The notes beneath the pieces were generated by a model. The model made no database searches, was not told where the DNA came from, and worked only from the letters and a program-made list of their open reading frames with translations. Both the position numbers and the translations under genes were made by a program. From NCBI GenBank assembly GCA_964200075.2, contig CAXNAA020000379.1:1-21872 (forward strand): a stretch of DNA of 21,872 nucleotides. Direction: 5' to 3'. This DNA is from Sphacelaria rigidula (taxonomy: Eukaryota > Phaeophyceae > Sphacelariales). Shown one piece after another: positions 8,159-17,877 of the stretch. How positions within the stretch are numbered: the stretch's first letter is position 1; each line of letters opens with the position of its first letter.

Positions 8159-10233
8159 GTGGTAACCCTGCGAAACAAGTTGCACACCACGCAGGAGGAG
8201 CTGAAGAAATCTAATAGGTGAACGAATTTTCTGTCGCGCGGCTGCTGCGGTGACAAGTGTTGAAATCCTCCGGTTCCAGGGCATATACGCGTACTTGTTC
8301 ACGGGAGCATCGGCAACTATGATTTTTTCATCAGATGCTTGCTGGATACGGTGTTGTTCTACTGTCTCACGAATATGCAATTGATCAGATGGTGACTGAA
8401 CGATCACCTGGTGTCCTCCCAAACTCCAGAAGTGCGGATAAATTCTGAGTCTGAAAGTTCCATGGAATGATGAAGAATTTCTATGCGACCTTGGTCTTCA
8501 AAAGATGTTAATCTGATTCAACACACGTCGACTACGAAAGCATTTTTTGTATTTCAAATAAACAGAAGAACACTTAGCACCCTCCCCGTACACAGGATGC
8601 TGATGAAAGAGGTGGGGGGAACCGCGGAACTCCAAAAAGCGCTTCATGGAGAGGCCGGGTGGAAAGGGCGCGCTCGGCAAATCGTCATGCTGAAAGCTAA
8701 AGTAAAACATTTGGAGGATCGATTGAGATGCCACCAAAGGGTGAGCAAACGTCGCGGAAAGTAAGTAATTAGTAATACAGTATGAATACGTGGATTGTCC
8801 CAGCACTTCAAGGTGGATTCTCAGTGCTATTATTGTCGTAGTTATCTGGGTATGGTACTTTAGTTCACGTCTACTCAACACACTAGGTGTGTGTTGAGTG
8901 TGGAGAGGTCTGGTGGGGTCGGCGAAAGAGCAGTCGGAGGGTGAGCTAGCGTTGGCGAATCGAAATGAGGGAATTAATCAAGATCCCAATTTCAACCCTG
9001 AGAAAACAGCATCAACGTTCACAACATAACGGTTTCCGTTGCCTCATTTGCTGACCTGACCAGGAGTCTGGGCTCAACTCCGGCTGCCGTAATATGAAAC
9101 AAACGGATCGGTACGACGTCGATATTCAGGCCCAAGAGGACCTGCACTTCATGGAGCGTCAGCGTGGGCATGCACTGGAACAACTGACAGTGAGCGCTAG
9201 TGACTTATTCTCGCCCGAAGGCACATACTTCCAATTCCTGGTGATGCGTGTTACGCCAGACGTTGCTTCAATATTGCCATATTTGGAAATTACGCTACAG
9301 GTACTACGATATGATTGATATCCGATGTACTACCACACATCGCAGGAGGATTTCGAGGTTCTGCAAGATGACGCTGAAGCGTTGCGGAAGCAGCTGGTTG
9401 CTAAGGGAGCGAGGCGAGTTGACCACGCGATCGTTGTTTGACATTCCTTATCCACCCCTTCCCAATCACTTTGTTTTGGATCGGGAAAACACGGATGAAG
9501 CACGATCGATGTTTGCCTCGCTGTTTCTTGAGGATGGATGGGTCGGAGGAGGATTTTCGGGTTGTGCTGATTTTTTTGTTTGTATTGCTGTGCTCTTGAA
9601 CCCCCGCCCTTTCTTGGGACGAGATCGCAGCCTCGAGGACTCACGCCACTACTCCCCCGGTAGTAGCCTTGAAAATCGTTATCAAACATTGGGTCATGAT
9701 CATTGTTGTACTGTAGCACACCCGCCTCGACTTTCATCGAATGAGTGATCCGTCAGGTTACGGTACCATGCTTTGCACGATGGAGATCAGTACCAGTATA
9801 ACGAGTTGCTATTGTCATGATTCGAACCCACTTCTCGGCTCAAACCGGTCTATGATCTACCAAAGGGACTACTGAGACGTGTGGGACGGGTAGGTGTGTT
9901 TTATTGTATTGTATTTTTGTGTGGCGTACAAGAGTGCAATCGGGATTCCCAGCTGACCACCTCGCAGCGACTATCCTCATCTTGAGCGGGTTCGAACAGC
10001 ACCACTCACTTAACACGTGACGAGTTATGTCAGAAGCCCGTACTCGCAGGAGATTCGTGCAATCGGTATACGTGTGACCGGGCTTCACGACCTGTTGGTT
10101 TTCATTCTTATCGAATGACAGGGCGGCTGGGTTGGAGAAGGCCAATGGACGGCTGCGAGATCGTGTCAAGATGCTCCTGGCCAAGTCGGACACCGATGAT
10201 TGCTTGGTTGATGCTCTGCGCAAAGAAATACGA
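8159..10233 (+). CDS. CCDC13: CCDC13-like coiled-coil protein, partial, five exons
   Basis: Five exons join into 170 codons with no stop: 8159-8217, 8596-8740, 9064-9189, 9346-9413 and 10122-10233. Phases agree at every junction: exon 1 ends AAT AG and exon 2 opens with G, giving Arg; junctions 2/3 and 3/4 fall between codons; exon 4 ends AG and exon 5 starts G, again Arg. A stop (TAG 8156-8158) abuts exon 1 in frame, so it must be spliced. Key text: VVTLRNKLHTTQEELKKSN, then MLMKEVGG, GWKGRARQIVMLKAKVKHLE, DIQAQEDLHFMERQRGHALE, EDFEVLQDDAEALRKQL and SDTDDCLVDALRKEIR. These resemble, in the same order, the middle of vertebrate CCDC13 as I recall it (KEVGE..., W+GRAQQI..L..KV.ELE, RIRSLEREK..GLEKL, DDELIDAL). 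CCDC13 is a centriolar-satellite protein needed for ciliogenesis, so basal-body function is inferred. N- and C-terminal exons are missing or unresolved. Confidence 0.75.
8873..8899. repeat. Perfect 11-bp hairpin in intron
   Basis: ACTCAACACAC (8873-8883) and GTGTGTTGAGT (8889-8899) are exact reverse complements separated by five bases. The hairpin lies in the intron between exons 2 and 3 of the CCDC13-like gene. It could fold in the pre-mRNA or be the trace of a small transposon. Confidence 0.9.
9412..9419 (+). other. Probable GC-AG splice donor (AG|GCGAGT)
   Basis: Exon 4 of the CCDC13-like gene needs an end with two leftover bases to match exon 5. Of the GT sites nearby (9397, 9418, 9433, 9436), all leave phase 0. 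The only GT giving phase 2 (9381) would cut off the conserved LRKQL heptad and lacks a donor consensus. AG|GCGAGT at 9414 gives the right phase and matches the minor GC-AG class consensus. With it, the distance from LQDD to the DDCLVDAL motif is 50 residues. Confidence 0.5.
9805..9880 (-). other. tRNA-like / SINE-like remnant
   Basis: On the minus strand the segment reads CTTTGGTAGATCATAGACC, then CGGTTTGAGCCG, then GTGGGTTCGAATC. These resemble a D-arm/A-box, an anticodon-arm remnant and an RNA polymerase III B-box (GGTTCGAATC). The stems do not close well enough for a functional tRNA, and no matching acceptor stem is visible. A decayed tRNA pseudogene or the head of a tRNA-derived SINE is most likely. 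It lies in the 708-bp intron between exons 4 and 5 of the CCDC13-like gene. Confidence 0.35.
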
Positions 10234-10309
10234 GTGAGCATCGGATCATGATAAAAAAAGTAACTACGTAGTAGAAAAGAAGAAAATGTCTTCGCACTTC
10301 AAACTTCAG

Positions 10310-10434
10310 CTGACATCGATAATGAAGTATAACGTTCCACGTGACAGGTCATCGACATCCAATGCTGGTGGGAACCAAGAGTCTGTAGCATCTGAATGTC
10401 CATGCCCCGACTTTTTCCGTGAGAGGCTTCGGTA
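10310..10434 (+). other. Unresolved downstream exon candidate
   Basis: After exon 5 of the CCDC13-like gene the next exon must start in phase 0. An acceptor at 10308-10309 (AAACTTCAG) opens a 41-codon frame containing SSTSNAGGNQESVASE that ends at a stop at 10433-10435; a donor CC|GTGAGA inside it is possible. A second acceptor at 10346-10347 (CGTGACAG) gives a frame that stops after 15 codons. Neither resembles the conserved part of CCDC13, so the choice stays open. Confidence 0.25.
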
Positions 10435-10778
10435 GCGAGGCCGCCTCAGTTTCGGGAAAATTCTGATTGTAAAAATTCACTCGACGGCGTGATGTTTGCA
10501 TGGCATACGGCAGGTATAATAGCTGTCCCGAAGTAGTTGATGATAACACAGTTGTTAAACAGCTTCAGCCTCTACTTGTTGGACGACATTTTGCCGAACT
10601 CAAGGCACCGCTCACTATGTCCGCAGATGTCGCCAGAAACTGGCAGTGTTATCCCGCAAAGCCTCCATAGCTCTTGCCATGGATTAAGTAAACCCAGCAA
10701 CACTTTTTTTTTTAATTAATAACTGATCTTACACTTATCGGCCCAGTGAGAGGCGCACGCTTTGGGATTAAAGCACAG

Positions 10779-10907
10779 GCTCAGATCGACGAACCGGAGC
10801 ATGTCTTTGTTGCTCAAGCGAGTACGTTCACCATCCATTGCTGTGCTTCTACGTTGTCTCCACAGGCTCTTCGAAATACGAGAAGCAGCGAAAGCAGATA
10901 TAAGTGA
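10779..10907 (+). other. Possible last exons of the CCDC13-like gene
   Basis: A segment 10779-10821 (after AAGCACAG, before A|GTACGT) and a segment from 10866 (after GTCTCCACAG) could splice. Two joined frames are open: one ends ...VAQASSSKYEKQRKQI at a stop at 10901-10903, the other ends ALRNTRSSESRYK at a stop at 10905-10907. Vertebrate CCDC13 ends in a short basic tail with ALRQQK as I recall, which weakly favours the second. The link to the upstream exons is not established. Confidence 0.25.
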
Positions 10908-13310
10908 ACAACCGTGGCTCGCAGATACAAGCATGAAGGAGCGGTAAAATGCTATGCCTATAAATAAGTTCGCCGCCCGAGGAGTAACCGGGTTGGCTGA
11001 CAAACAAGATCAAATACAGTACGTGGGAGACGTTGATGTTTTTCAAAATTCAGTATCAAGCTTGTGAGGGGGCGAACGGTGGGAAGGCAAATTGCTTATG
11101 AACTCGGGAAAAATAAGACAGGTTTTACAAGCACTAAACTACGGCCATGCGGCCATTCTACAGTTTCTGTATGCGCTGAATCGCGTGAATATTGAGGAAA
11201 AAACAGGCAGCTCTCTTTACGAGATGCCCTGTGCTGACGTACTACCTGTATCCGGGATATGGACGTCTACATGGAGCGTCTCTCTATGGTAGGCCTCCAC
11301 CTGAAACACGGACATCCACCCGGTGCGTGACTGTGCAATGCGGCATCTTTACCGAGGAAGTCACGTGGGACCCGTGGAAGTTCATCTGGGACGTTCGTCT
11401 GTGACGTGGACGCCCACCTTAAGCATCCCACCTACTGAGACCAGTCATCTCGGGTGAATCGTTTTTTCATGCGGGTCCTACCTATTCGACCCTAGCCGCG
11501 AAGCTATTCCTAACACGAACCCGTGAAAAACCGTGTGCGTCGGTGACAATACATCTGGCTTAGTTTGCAGAAGCAAAGAGGAGTGCATTGTGAGCTGGTA
11601 GGACGTACACCTTGGCTAGCGTGCGTCGCTGAAGCGTCGTGCCGCGCATGCGAGTATGGCATGGGGACATTTCAGATTAGAGTCCCATATGGACGTGAAA
11701 GTCCCATATGGACACAATCATGCATCCGGTGGGCAGGTATCCGTCTGGGAGATTCACGTTCCCACACACGGACTTTCCGAATGGATGTCCCGGATTGGCG
11801 TTCTAGATCGACCTGAGGTGCTAGACGAAAATCACGCGCAGTGCAAGAGTTATTCAACGACAGGGGGGAAAAAGATCGCTATTGTTTTTACAACGTGGGG
11901 TCCGTCGTTGACAAAGAAACTCACACGACGTGTTGAATAAGACAATACTTGGTTCTTGCGTCCGATTGAACACACATCTATGACCTTTTGCGAACTTGTT
12001 CCGCGACACAAGCACTATCTTAACTGAGACAGTACGACAGGGGACAGGGGCGCGGCGAGGATAGAGCTTCTACACCTTCCCGCCCTCCATCGTTGAACGA
12101 CTCGCAACTCCGTGATCCACAAATCAGCAATACATGCGTTCGCAGGATGAAAATTGAATCGATTCAGTGCACACTACTGTAGCGCAACAACGCAAGGGTT
12201 GAAAATGGAGAAGCTCCACGCATTCACCGGCAAAGAAGCGTGTTCGGGGAGAGAACAGATGACTGAATGCGCGCGGGGGACAGGCTAGATGGCCACGCAT
12301 CGAAGGGGAAGCGCTTTCTGCTAGTGTTATCGTTCCTCGCTTAGTCCCATACCCCGCCCGGGAGCATTAGAATGAACACGCGAGTAGATTCTTAGCGTTT
12401 ACCTTGATCAGTGGTGCATATGGTGGTGGTGTTGAGGTCAAGGGGTATGGTGCAGTCAGTATACAACTTTTGGCCAACTGTGGCATGCGTGCATATGCTT
12501 GTGTCCGTGAATGCACTGATACAGACATGATCGGCGCGTTGTTCTCTGCAGGGTGTGGCTGGTATATCGTTCTTGTTCAGTTCACTCCGTTTCTTGTATA
12601 GCTTTATCTCTTCGGCTTCTCTCTTTTCGAGTTGCCCTCTGAGTGTGTTTCCACGGTGTCCAGTGTAAGATACTTCGTTGAGTTAGCTGCCTAGACGCGT
12701 TTTTTCTGGGTCCGGGCTCTTGTTTTCTCCAGCGCATGTATGGTTTCCGTACGTCGCATCGTCGAACACCCCAACCCTGTGGTCAGTACTGTGCTGAGTA
12801 GTGTTGAAAAGCCATGAAATGAAGGCACCGCCACCCGTGTGCTTCACGACCTGCCTGCCGGTACAAGACAGACGACAGACAAAACCGAGATGGAGTGAAA
12901 GTAATCAACATTCGAAACGAGTCACTCCATTTTGTTGTCGGGAATTTGAAGTAGCCGGTCTTTTCGGTGAAAATGTGGGGCTAGCTGGTCGTCGAATCTG
13001 CTACAGCATGGCCACTTCACGTTCTAGCACCGTGCGCAATCGAAGTAATGATACCCAATCATCAATCGTCCTCAAAGTCATGTCGTCTCGAGCTCCGAAG
13101 CATCGATGCTTATCGGGTTGATGGGATACAGACATGAACTGCGGCAGGCAAAAAAGAGGTCGGCCCCTCTAAAGCATTGAGGTGAAGTTGCGTTGGTTAG
13201 GTGTTGATACCTATTCATAACTCTTGTACTGCAACAACGCGCAAGATCCCTGCCCCCTTCTAGAGGTCCATTCGCGATGTCGCGTCGCGGGAAAACCTTT
13301 GACAGCATTC
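10908..13310. other. Long stretch without a recognisable gene
   Basis: Open frames of 60-106 codons are scattered on both strands with no motif, no consistent frame and no coherent splice pattern. One frame near 11092-11230 reads QVLQALNYGHAAILQFLYAL and looks somewhat protein-like, but nothing supports an exon. The part 12400-12680 is G/T-rich on the + strand. The segment is probably intergenic DNA downstream of the CCDC13-like gene. Confidence 0.4.
11682..11713. repeat. Direct pair of near-palindromic 13-mers
   Basis: GTCCCATATGGAC occurs at 11682-11694 and 11701-11713, spaced 19 bp start to start. Each copy is close to palindromic around CATATG. Related words (GGGACGTTC, GGACGTCTAC, GGACATCCAC) recur from 11255 to 11790 and resemble the scrambled text at 6360-6510. 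Confidence 0.7.
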
Positions 13311-13313
13311 GAC

Positions 13314-13454
13314 CGAATCAAACCCGCACCACTTGTTGGGGGTTTGATCGAGCATTGTAGTACAAACCCCCAACCTTCAGTCTAATCCTCACGGCCTGCC
13401 TATAGCGTGCACTGACTGGGCCCGAGTCGGCGCGTGCCGGGCGCCAATGTCAGT
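13314..13454. repeat. Cluster of inverted repeats, two mutually exclusive
   Basis: GTTGGGGGTTTG (13335-13346) pairs perfectly with CAAACCCCCAAC (13363-13374). The same middle segment, GGGTTTGAT (13340-13348), also pairs perfectly with ATCAAACCC (13317-13325), so the two hairpins compete. Forty bases on, ACTGACTGGGCCCG (13411-13424) pairs imperfectly with the segment 13438-13454, ending CAATGTCAGT. This density of foldback sequence suggests a decayed MITE/foldback transposon end. Confidence 0.75.
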
Positions 13455-15427
13455 TGACTCATGCTTCGAGTAATCTTCAGGAAGAGATCCGTGCGGGCAT
13501 TAGTATCAGTAGGGAAGCTTTGCCGGGTGGATCTACTTGCAAGCTGACTTCATCTTCATCAGATTTGTTTTGCGATAGTGTGGTGAATAGCAAGTTTCAT
13601 TCCTCGCACGAGAGGATGCACCGTGTCTGTCTTCTGTCTGGAAAAACACCTATTATAGCACCTGTGGAGGAGACGGAAGGAGTTGTCGCTGAACAGTTTC
13701 TGCACGCAGCGAGTGAACAAGATCACGTAAGAACCAGCTTGAAGAGCCTTCAGCCTCCCCTGGATATTCGTCGACGTTTGAGAGGTAACGATGAGGCGTG
13801 TGCTGTGCGGGCACGTTTTGCCGACGGTTAAATATTTCCGCGACAGCATGGAGGTCAGAGAACGTATACTGTAGATTTGATAATTGATGAGCGGCACATG
13901 ATGCGCACTGTTGAAAACACGTCGAGGTCGTGGCAATTTCATCAGCTTCAAGGATATTGATTCAAAGCAATGCCACGGTGAGAGTTCACTTTTTCTCTTT
14001 GGGGCTGACTCTTTGCTGTACGAGCCTCTCGGTGACAAAAGTCTGGTCCTCAGTGTGCAGCCTCACAAAACTTGTGGGCTGAAAAGTGCACCCCTATCGT
14101 GGGATTACTCTTCACGCCGTCGGAACCACTTGCATCCGCACTTATAGTTAACGTGAACAGCCAAACACATGGGAAAATGCATAGGCTGCGATCCCTTTCT
14201 GCGCTCTCCAATAATAACATCCGAGGTTCGGGTAAAATGGTCTTCAATAGCAACGGTAGCGCTACACTTCGACCAACGGCTGTAGAAAACCAGAAGACAT
14301 CTATTCATAGCGCAAAGGTGACCACACGGTATTACCAATCCAAACATCTCTCTGAAGGAATCACACCTGCACGTATCTGCACAATATACCCTCATCTAGC
14401 GTGTCGAACACGGTAGCATCGAACAGCACCACATCGCCATCGATCTACACCAAACGGAGGCGAGGAAAAAATAACGACGAGGAAGAGCTGCATACGATAA
14501 GATATCACGGTTCATCAGGGTACGCTCCGGAGAACATACCCATATACCCACCCCCGAACATGGGCCTGCCATCTCCGGTACACAAGGGTTAGACATATTT
14601 CTGCACATCTTGGGGTAATATCAACGTCTAACTGCCTTCCAATCTCAATTCCCTCGTGTGGACTATGGAGCTTCCACCGACTAATGTCTACAAAGCACAC
14701 GTTGCTGTTTCACATGAGCATCGCCTTTTGGATGACACGAACTCACTCGAGAGCATATTGAGAGCAAACATTTCAAAATCGCTAAACGCCCACCTACTGG
14801 AATGGAGCGCGCAGTTTATTGTGCAGTAGAACCCCTCGCCGTAGCCTTGATTGGCCATTGGTGATAGGCAAAACGTCTACCTTGCGTGCTGGAGAAATTC
14901 GATGGACAGCGAGATGCCGTGAAGTTGACCATGTTGGATCTCATGACAGAGCCATTAATCAACCTTCGTAGCCCGTGCGCTTGCCCGTGAACAAGTAGTG
15001 TTAGTACCATTTTTTTCTGTTTTCATGGCAAACATTATCCGAATGGTGTGTGTATTCTGGGTCTTGGATCATACCACTGTGATGCATACGTTCCACCACG
15101 AGCATATAAGACTCACCCAGTCGGCTCTCTTGAAAGTTGTGTGCTCGATCTTCCACGCGGCTATGTTCGTTCCAAGGTCAGGAAGATCAAGCCTGTTCAC
15201 GATTCGTCGTGCGAGAACCGCAATTTCCTAAAAGGCAAGCGCGGCAGCGAAAACGACCGAATGTGTTTGGTAGTCTTGGCGCAGAAATGTATGTGACGAC
15301 CCGTTGTGCCGTCCTGCTGGAGGGATGGAGCACATCACTGGGTCAACCTGTTCCCTCTGTAATACCGGGAGTATATTATTTGCAGCTTTCGGGCAACTCC
15401 GCTACTGCAGTATCAGGCGGTAATTGA
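13454..15427 (+). pseudogene. Broken coding-like block, unknown family
   Basis: Several + strand segments read like protein but in changing frames: 13454-13831 (125 codons, with EETEGVVAEQFLHAASEQ), about 13844-13968 (DLIIDERHMMRTVENTSRSW), 13911-14147, 14072-14416 (LWAEKCTPIVGLLFTPSEPL, MHRLRSLSALSNNNIRGSGK), about 14630-14826 (VSHEHRLLDDTNSLESILRA), about 14880-14990 (VLEKFDGQRDAVKLTMLDLM) and 15048-15296 (GLGSYHCDAYVPPRAYKTHP). I do not recognise any domain. Either this is a dead gene or mobile-element open frame with indels, or a set of exons whose splice sites I could not reconcile. A minus-strand frame of 159 codons (13559-14038) overlaps and looks like a shadow. Confidence 0.3.
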
Positions 15428-15429
15428 TC

Positions 15430-16350
15430 TATGGAGATTTGTGCTTACATCAGCACCACCTCGAACTACCTTCCAAACACTCCTTAACGTGACAGGAGGT
15501 ATACATCGCTTAGTACGCTTCGCTATTCCTATCAAAGCCAAGGAAGGGTCGAGAGACTGAAAGACTGTACTCACATACTTCACCGCGGAGCTTTCCAGGC
15601 ACCTCACTGCAGACCACTCTTGAAGAAGTGCGGCCGCCATGCCGGCTTGACCTCCAGACCCCGTCAGATCATAAAACGTCTGTCAGGAGAAAAAAGCGCA
15701 ACAGGGGTGTCGAGTTCTGTTTCCTTTGTCATCATTTGAACCCCCCTCCCCGGGACGAATTCGTATTCCCAAGATATTACGCCATCGTTGGTGGTGGAGT
15801 TTTAGCACTGGATCAGCACTCCCGTCGCCCGTGAACCTCGCAATCCACCGATCGCCTTTTAAGCAGCCCTCGTTCTCACGGCTTTGGACGACGACGCACA
15901 GAAATAATCAAGTCTTGCAATCTAAATCCGCTACACCCACCCACATGAGTGTGTGCGCGTCACTTTCACCAAAGGGGCGCGGCGGTACGTGCATACACCA
16001 CAAGAACACGAAAATTGAGACACGTTAAGTCATCCACAGAAGTAAATTCGTACTAGGTGAGCGACGTACTCTATACAGGCGGAACTCGATACACCTTATT
16101 TGCAGGTTCGCCGGAAGACAGCAAAAGAGCAAGCGATGATGGTTGAATCAGACGTTGAAACGAAAAAGGGAGAAATATGTCAAGGGTGTCAAGGGGTACT
16201 AAATGTTTAGATCAATGCGTTACCGTGTTTTTGCCAGCCCCCGTCCATGCAGCGTTTTCTCAAATAACATGGCGACATGAGATTTTTGGGAATCGTCGGA
16301 TCATTCTTCCATCGGAAACAACACGTTCAGCGTCGACCTGGTGTGTTCGT
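15430..16350. other. No gene recognised
   Basis: Only short frames without motifs are present on both strands. No repeat structure stands out. Confidence 0.4.
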
Positions 16351-16357
16351 AACTCCT

Positions 16358-16420
16358 GCACCGGTGCGCCTGGTTGCAGACGTAACGGCCTCACAGTAGG
16401 GTTCGAATCTCTTCACCTCT
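16358..16420 (+). other. tRNA-like / SINE-like remnant
   Basis: The order GCGCCTGGTTGCAGACG, GGCCTCACAGT, GGGTTCGAATCTC resembles the D-arm, anticodon arm and B-box of a tRNA-derived SINE head. The spacing between the first and last parts is about ten bases shorter than in a tRNA and the arms do not close, so it would be a decayed copy. The minus-strand ORFs over it (with KRFEP, the translation of the reversed B-box) are artefacts. Confidence 0.35.
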
Positions 16421-16791
16421 GGGATCGGATTTGTCGTGTACGCATTTCGTGGGGGGATTGGCGCCACCGTACCCCCGCGGAAGAGTGGGGAAGATATTGA
16501 TCTTTGTTCTGCTTGCTGCATTTAAAAACATATCCTTATTTATTCTGTCTCCTAACTGTAGGCAGTGCCTTCCGGTCCTCTGGTGGATTCCAACCCTACC
16601 AGGCATTGGACAAATTGCGTTGTGATTTCTCCCCGTCGTTCCAGTATAAATAAATCAGCTCCTTGGGAGACCGAGAGAGCTAACTCTCGTCAATCACCCT
16701 ACCCACGCACAAGACAGAAATAGTACGAGACATATGACCAACACAGACACGGATGGGACAAGGCGGAATTCCAGAAGCCTGGTACGGTAAC

Positions 16792-16860
16792 CAGATCAGA
16801 TCAGATCAGATCAGACCGGAACAGGTCAGACCAGGTCAGACCTGACCAGACCGGATCAAA
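16792..16860. repeat. CAGAT pentamer repeat, degenerate and partly inverted
   Basis: Four perfect CAGAT units and one CAGAC (16792-16816) pass into varied CAGGT/CAGAC words up to about 16860. Near the end, GGTCAGACCTGACC can form a small hairpin (GGTCA/TGACC), so part of the array has become inverted. Confidence 0.85.
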
Positions 16861-16913
16861 GTATACGAGACATATCCTCCCCAAAAAACATGGCTTAACG
16901 ATAACTTTTCACC

Positions 16914-17342
16914 TTACGCCACCTGACACAACCTGCGAAAAGAGCGTACTCCGCGATGGGTTGGACACGATAGATTTAGTTCATAGAAAACATGCGTAAT
17001 CCCTGTGCCCCTCACGCGACCGCATCCATGTGTGCCTCCTACGCAATAATTGCACTGCCTGTCGCAAAAGTATACCTTAAACCGCAAGTCTTGATTAGCC
17101 AGCCCTCCGATCACAAGCAGCTGTGCTCCTAACGTGAAAAACTTCGCCTCCTCAATATCCGGAATGAGCTCTGTTGGGTTCTCGGACTCCTCGCTCACTC
17201 GCCGTTCTCCATGGATGCTACTTTGCATAGCGACTCGATGATAGCCCGAATGCTGCCGCTGACTTTTATCTGCTGCTAAAGCTCCTCCTTCCTGCTGTCT
17301 GTACGGGGGCGAAAGGGTACGTTGATTGACGACTTTGACCAC
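16914..17342 (-). other. Unassigned 142-codon open frame
   Basis: This is one of the longer minus-strand frames and does not shadow a better + strand reading. The middle part reads ESENPTELIPDIEEAKFFTL and LLVIGGLANQDLRFK, and the latter is followed by a plausible donor (TTTAAG|GTATAC), so a single exon upstream of about 17075 is conceivable. The N-terminal and C-terminal parts look random. No domain is recognised and no partner exon was found. Confidence 0.2.
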
Positions 17343-17877
17343 CGGCAGTCCACCATATTATCAGGGATTGGGTATTGCTTTTGTCCACTAGGCTGGTCTA
17401 TTCAGCACTCCAACACACCAACACACAATGTGCAGAGTAGACACAAGGTGATTTCTTGGGAATGTGAGGTGGACCTACAGTAATCCCTCGACGTCTTCTG
17501 TGTTGAGTGCGTAGTGACACAAGAAGACAACAAGTACAATCACAATGCGCGCGGTTTTATCGTCACTATATTCTTGGGAGTGTTCGTCGTGCGCGCATAT
17601 CTTCACGAAGGCAACGCCAGAGTTAGTTGGCGTCTGACTCCAAGAAGTAGTCGTGTCGAAGTTCATCAATATCACCGGTACTGTCCCTTTACTTTCACAA
17701 GTACTGGGCAGTCTACGCAGACACCAGGAGGTTTGGACAAGGTGTATGCAGCTTACCTAGAGCCGGGACCCTTTCAGCGTAGAGGACCCTTCGAGAAATG
17801 TTCGTGTTCGCTCGTTCGTATATGTTCGAATCTGTAGAGTAGTCCACCTCTAGAACAGTCCACGAGGGTTCTATAAG

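Noticed and set aside
8498-8881. 127-codon minus-strand open frame
   Set aside because: It lies antisense to exon 2, whose + strand reading is supported by splice phase and motif.
9248-9748. 166-codon + strand open frame
   Set aside because: It crosses exon 4 of the CCDC13-like gene in another frame and continues through intron; no motif.
9840-10241. 133-codon minus-strand open frame
   Set aside because: It is the antisense shadow of exon 5 plus flanking intron.
16358-16420. A functional tRNA gene
   Set aside because: The D, anticodon and T stems do not close and the spacing is about ten bases short, so only a tRNA-like remnant is claimed.
16914-17342. An IFT43-like reading of the ..ELIPDIEE.. 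text
   Set aside because: Only a short acidic stretch looks similar; what follows does not resemble the family, so no function is assigned.
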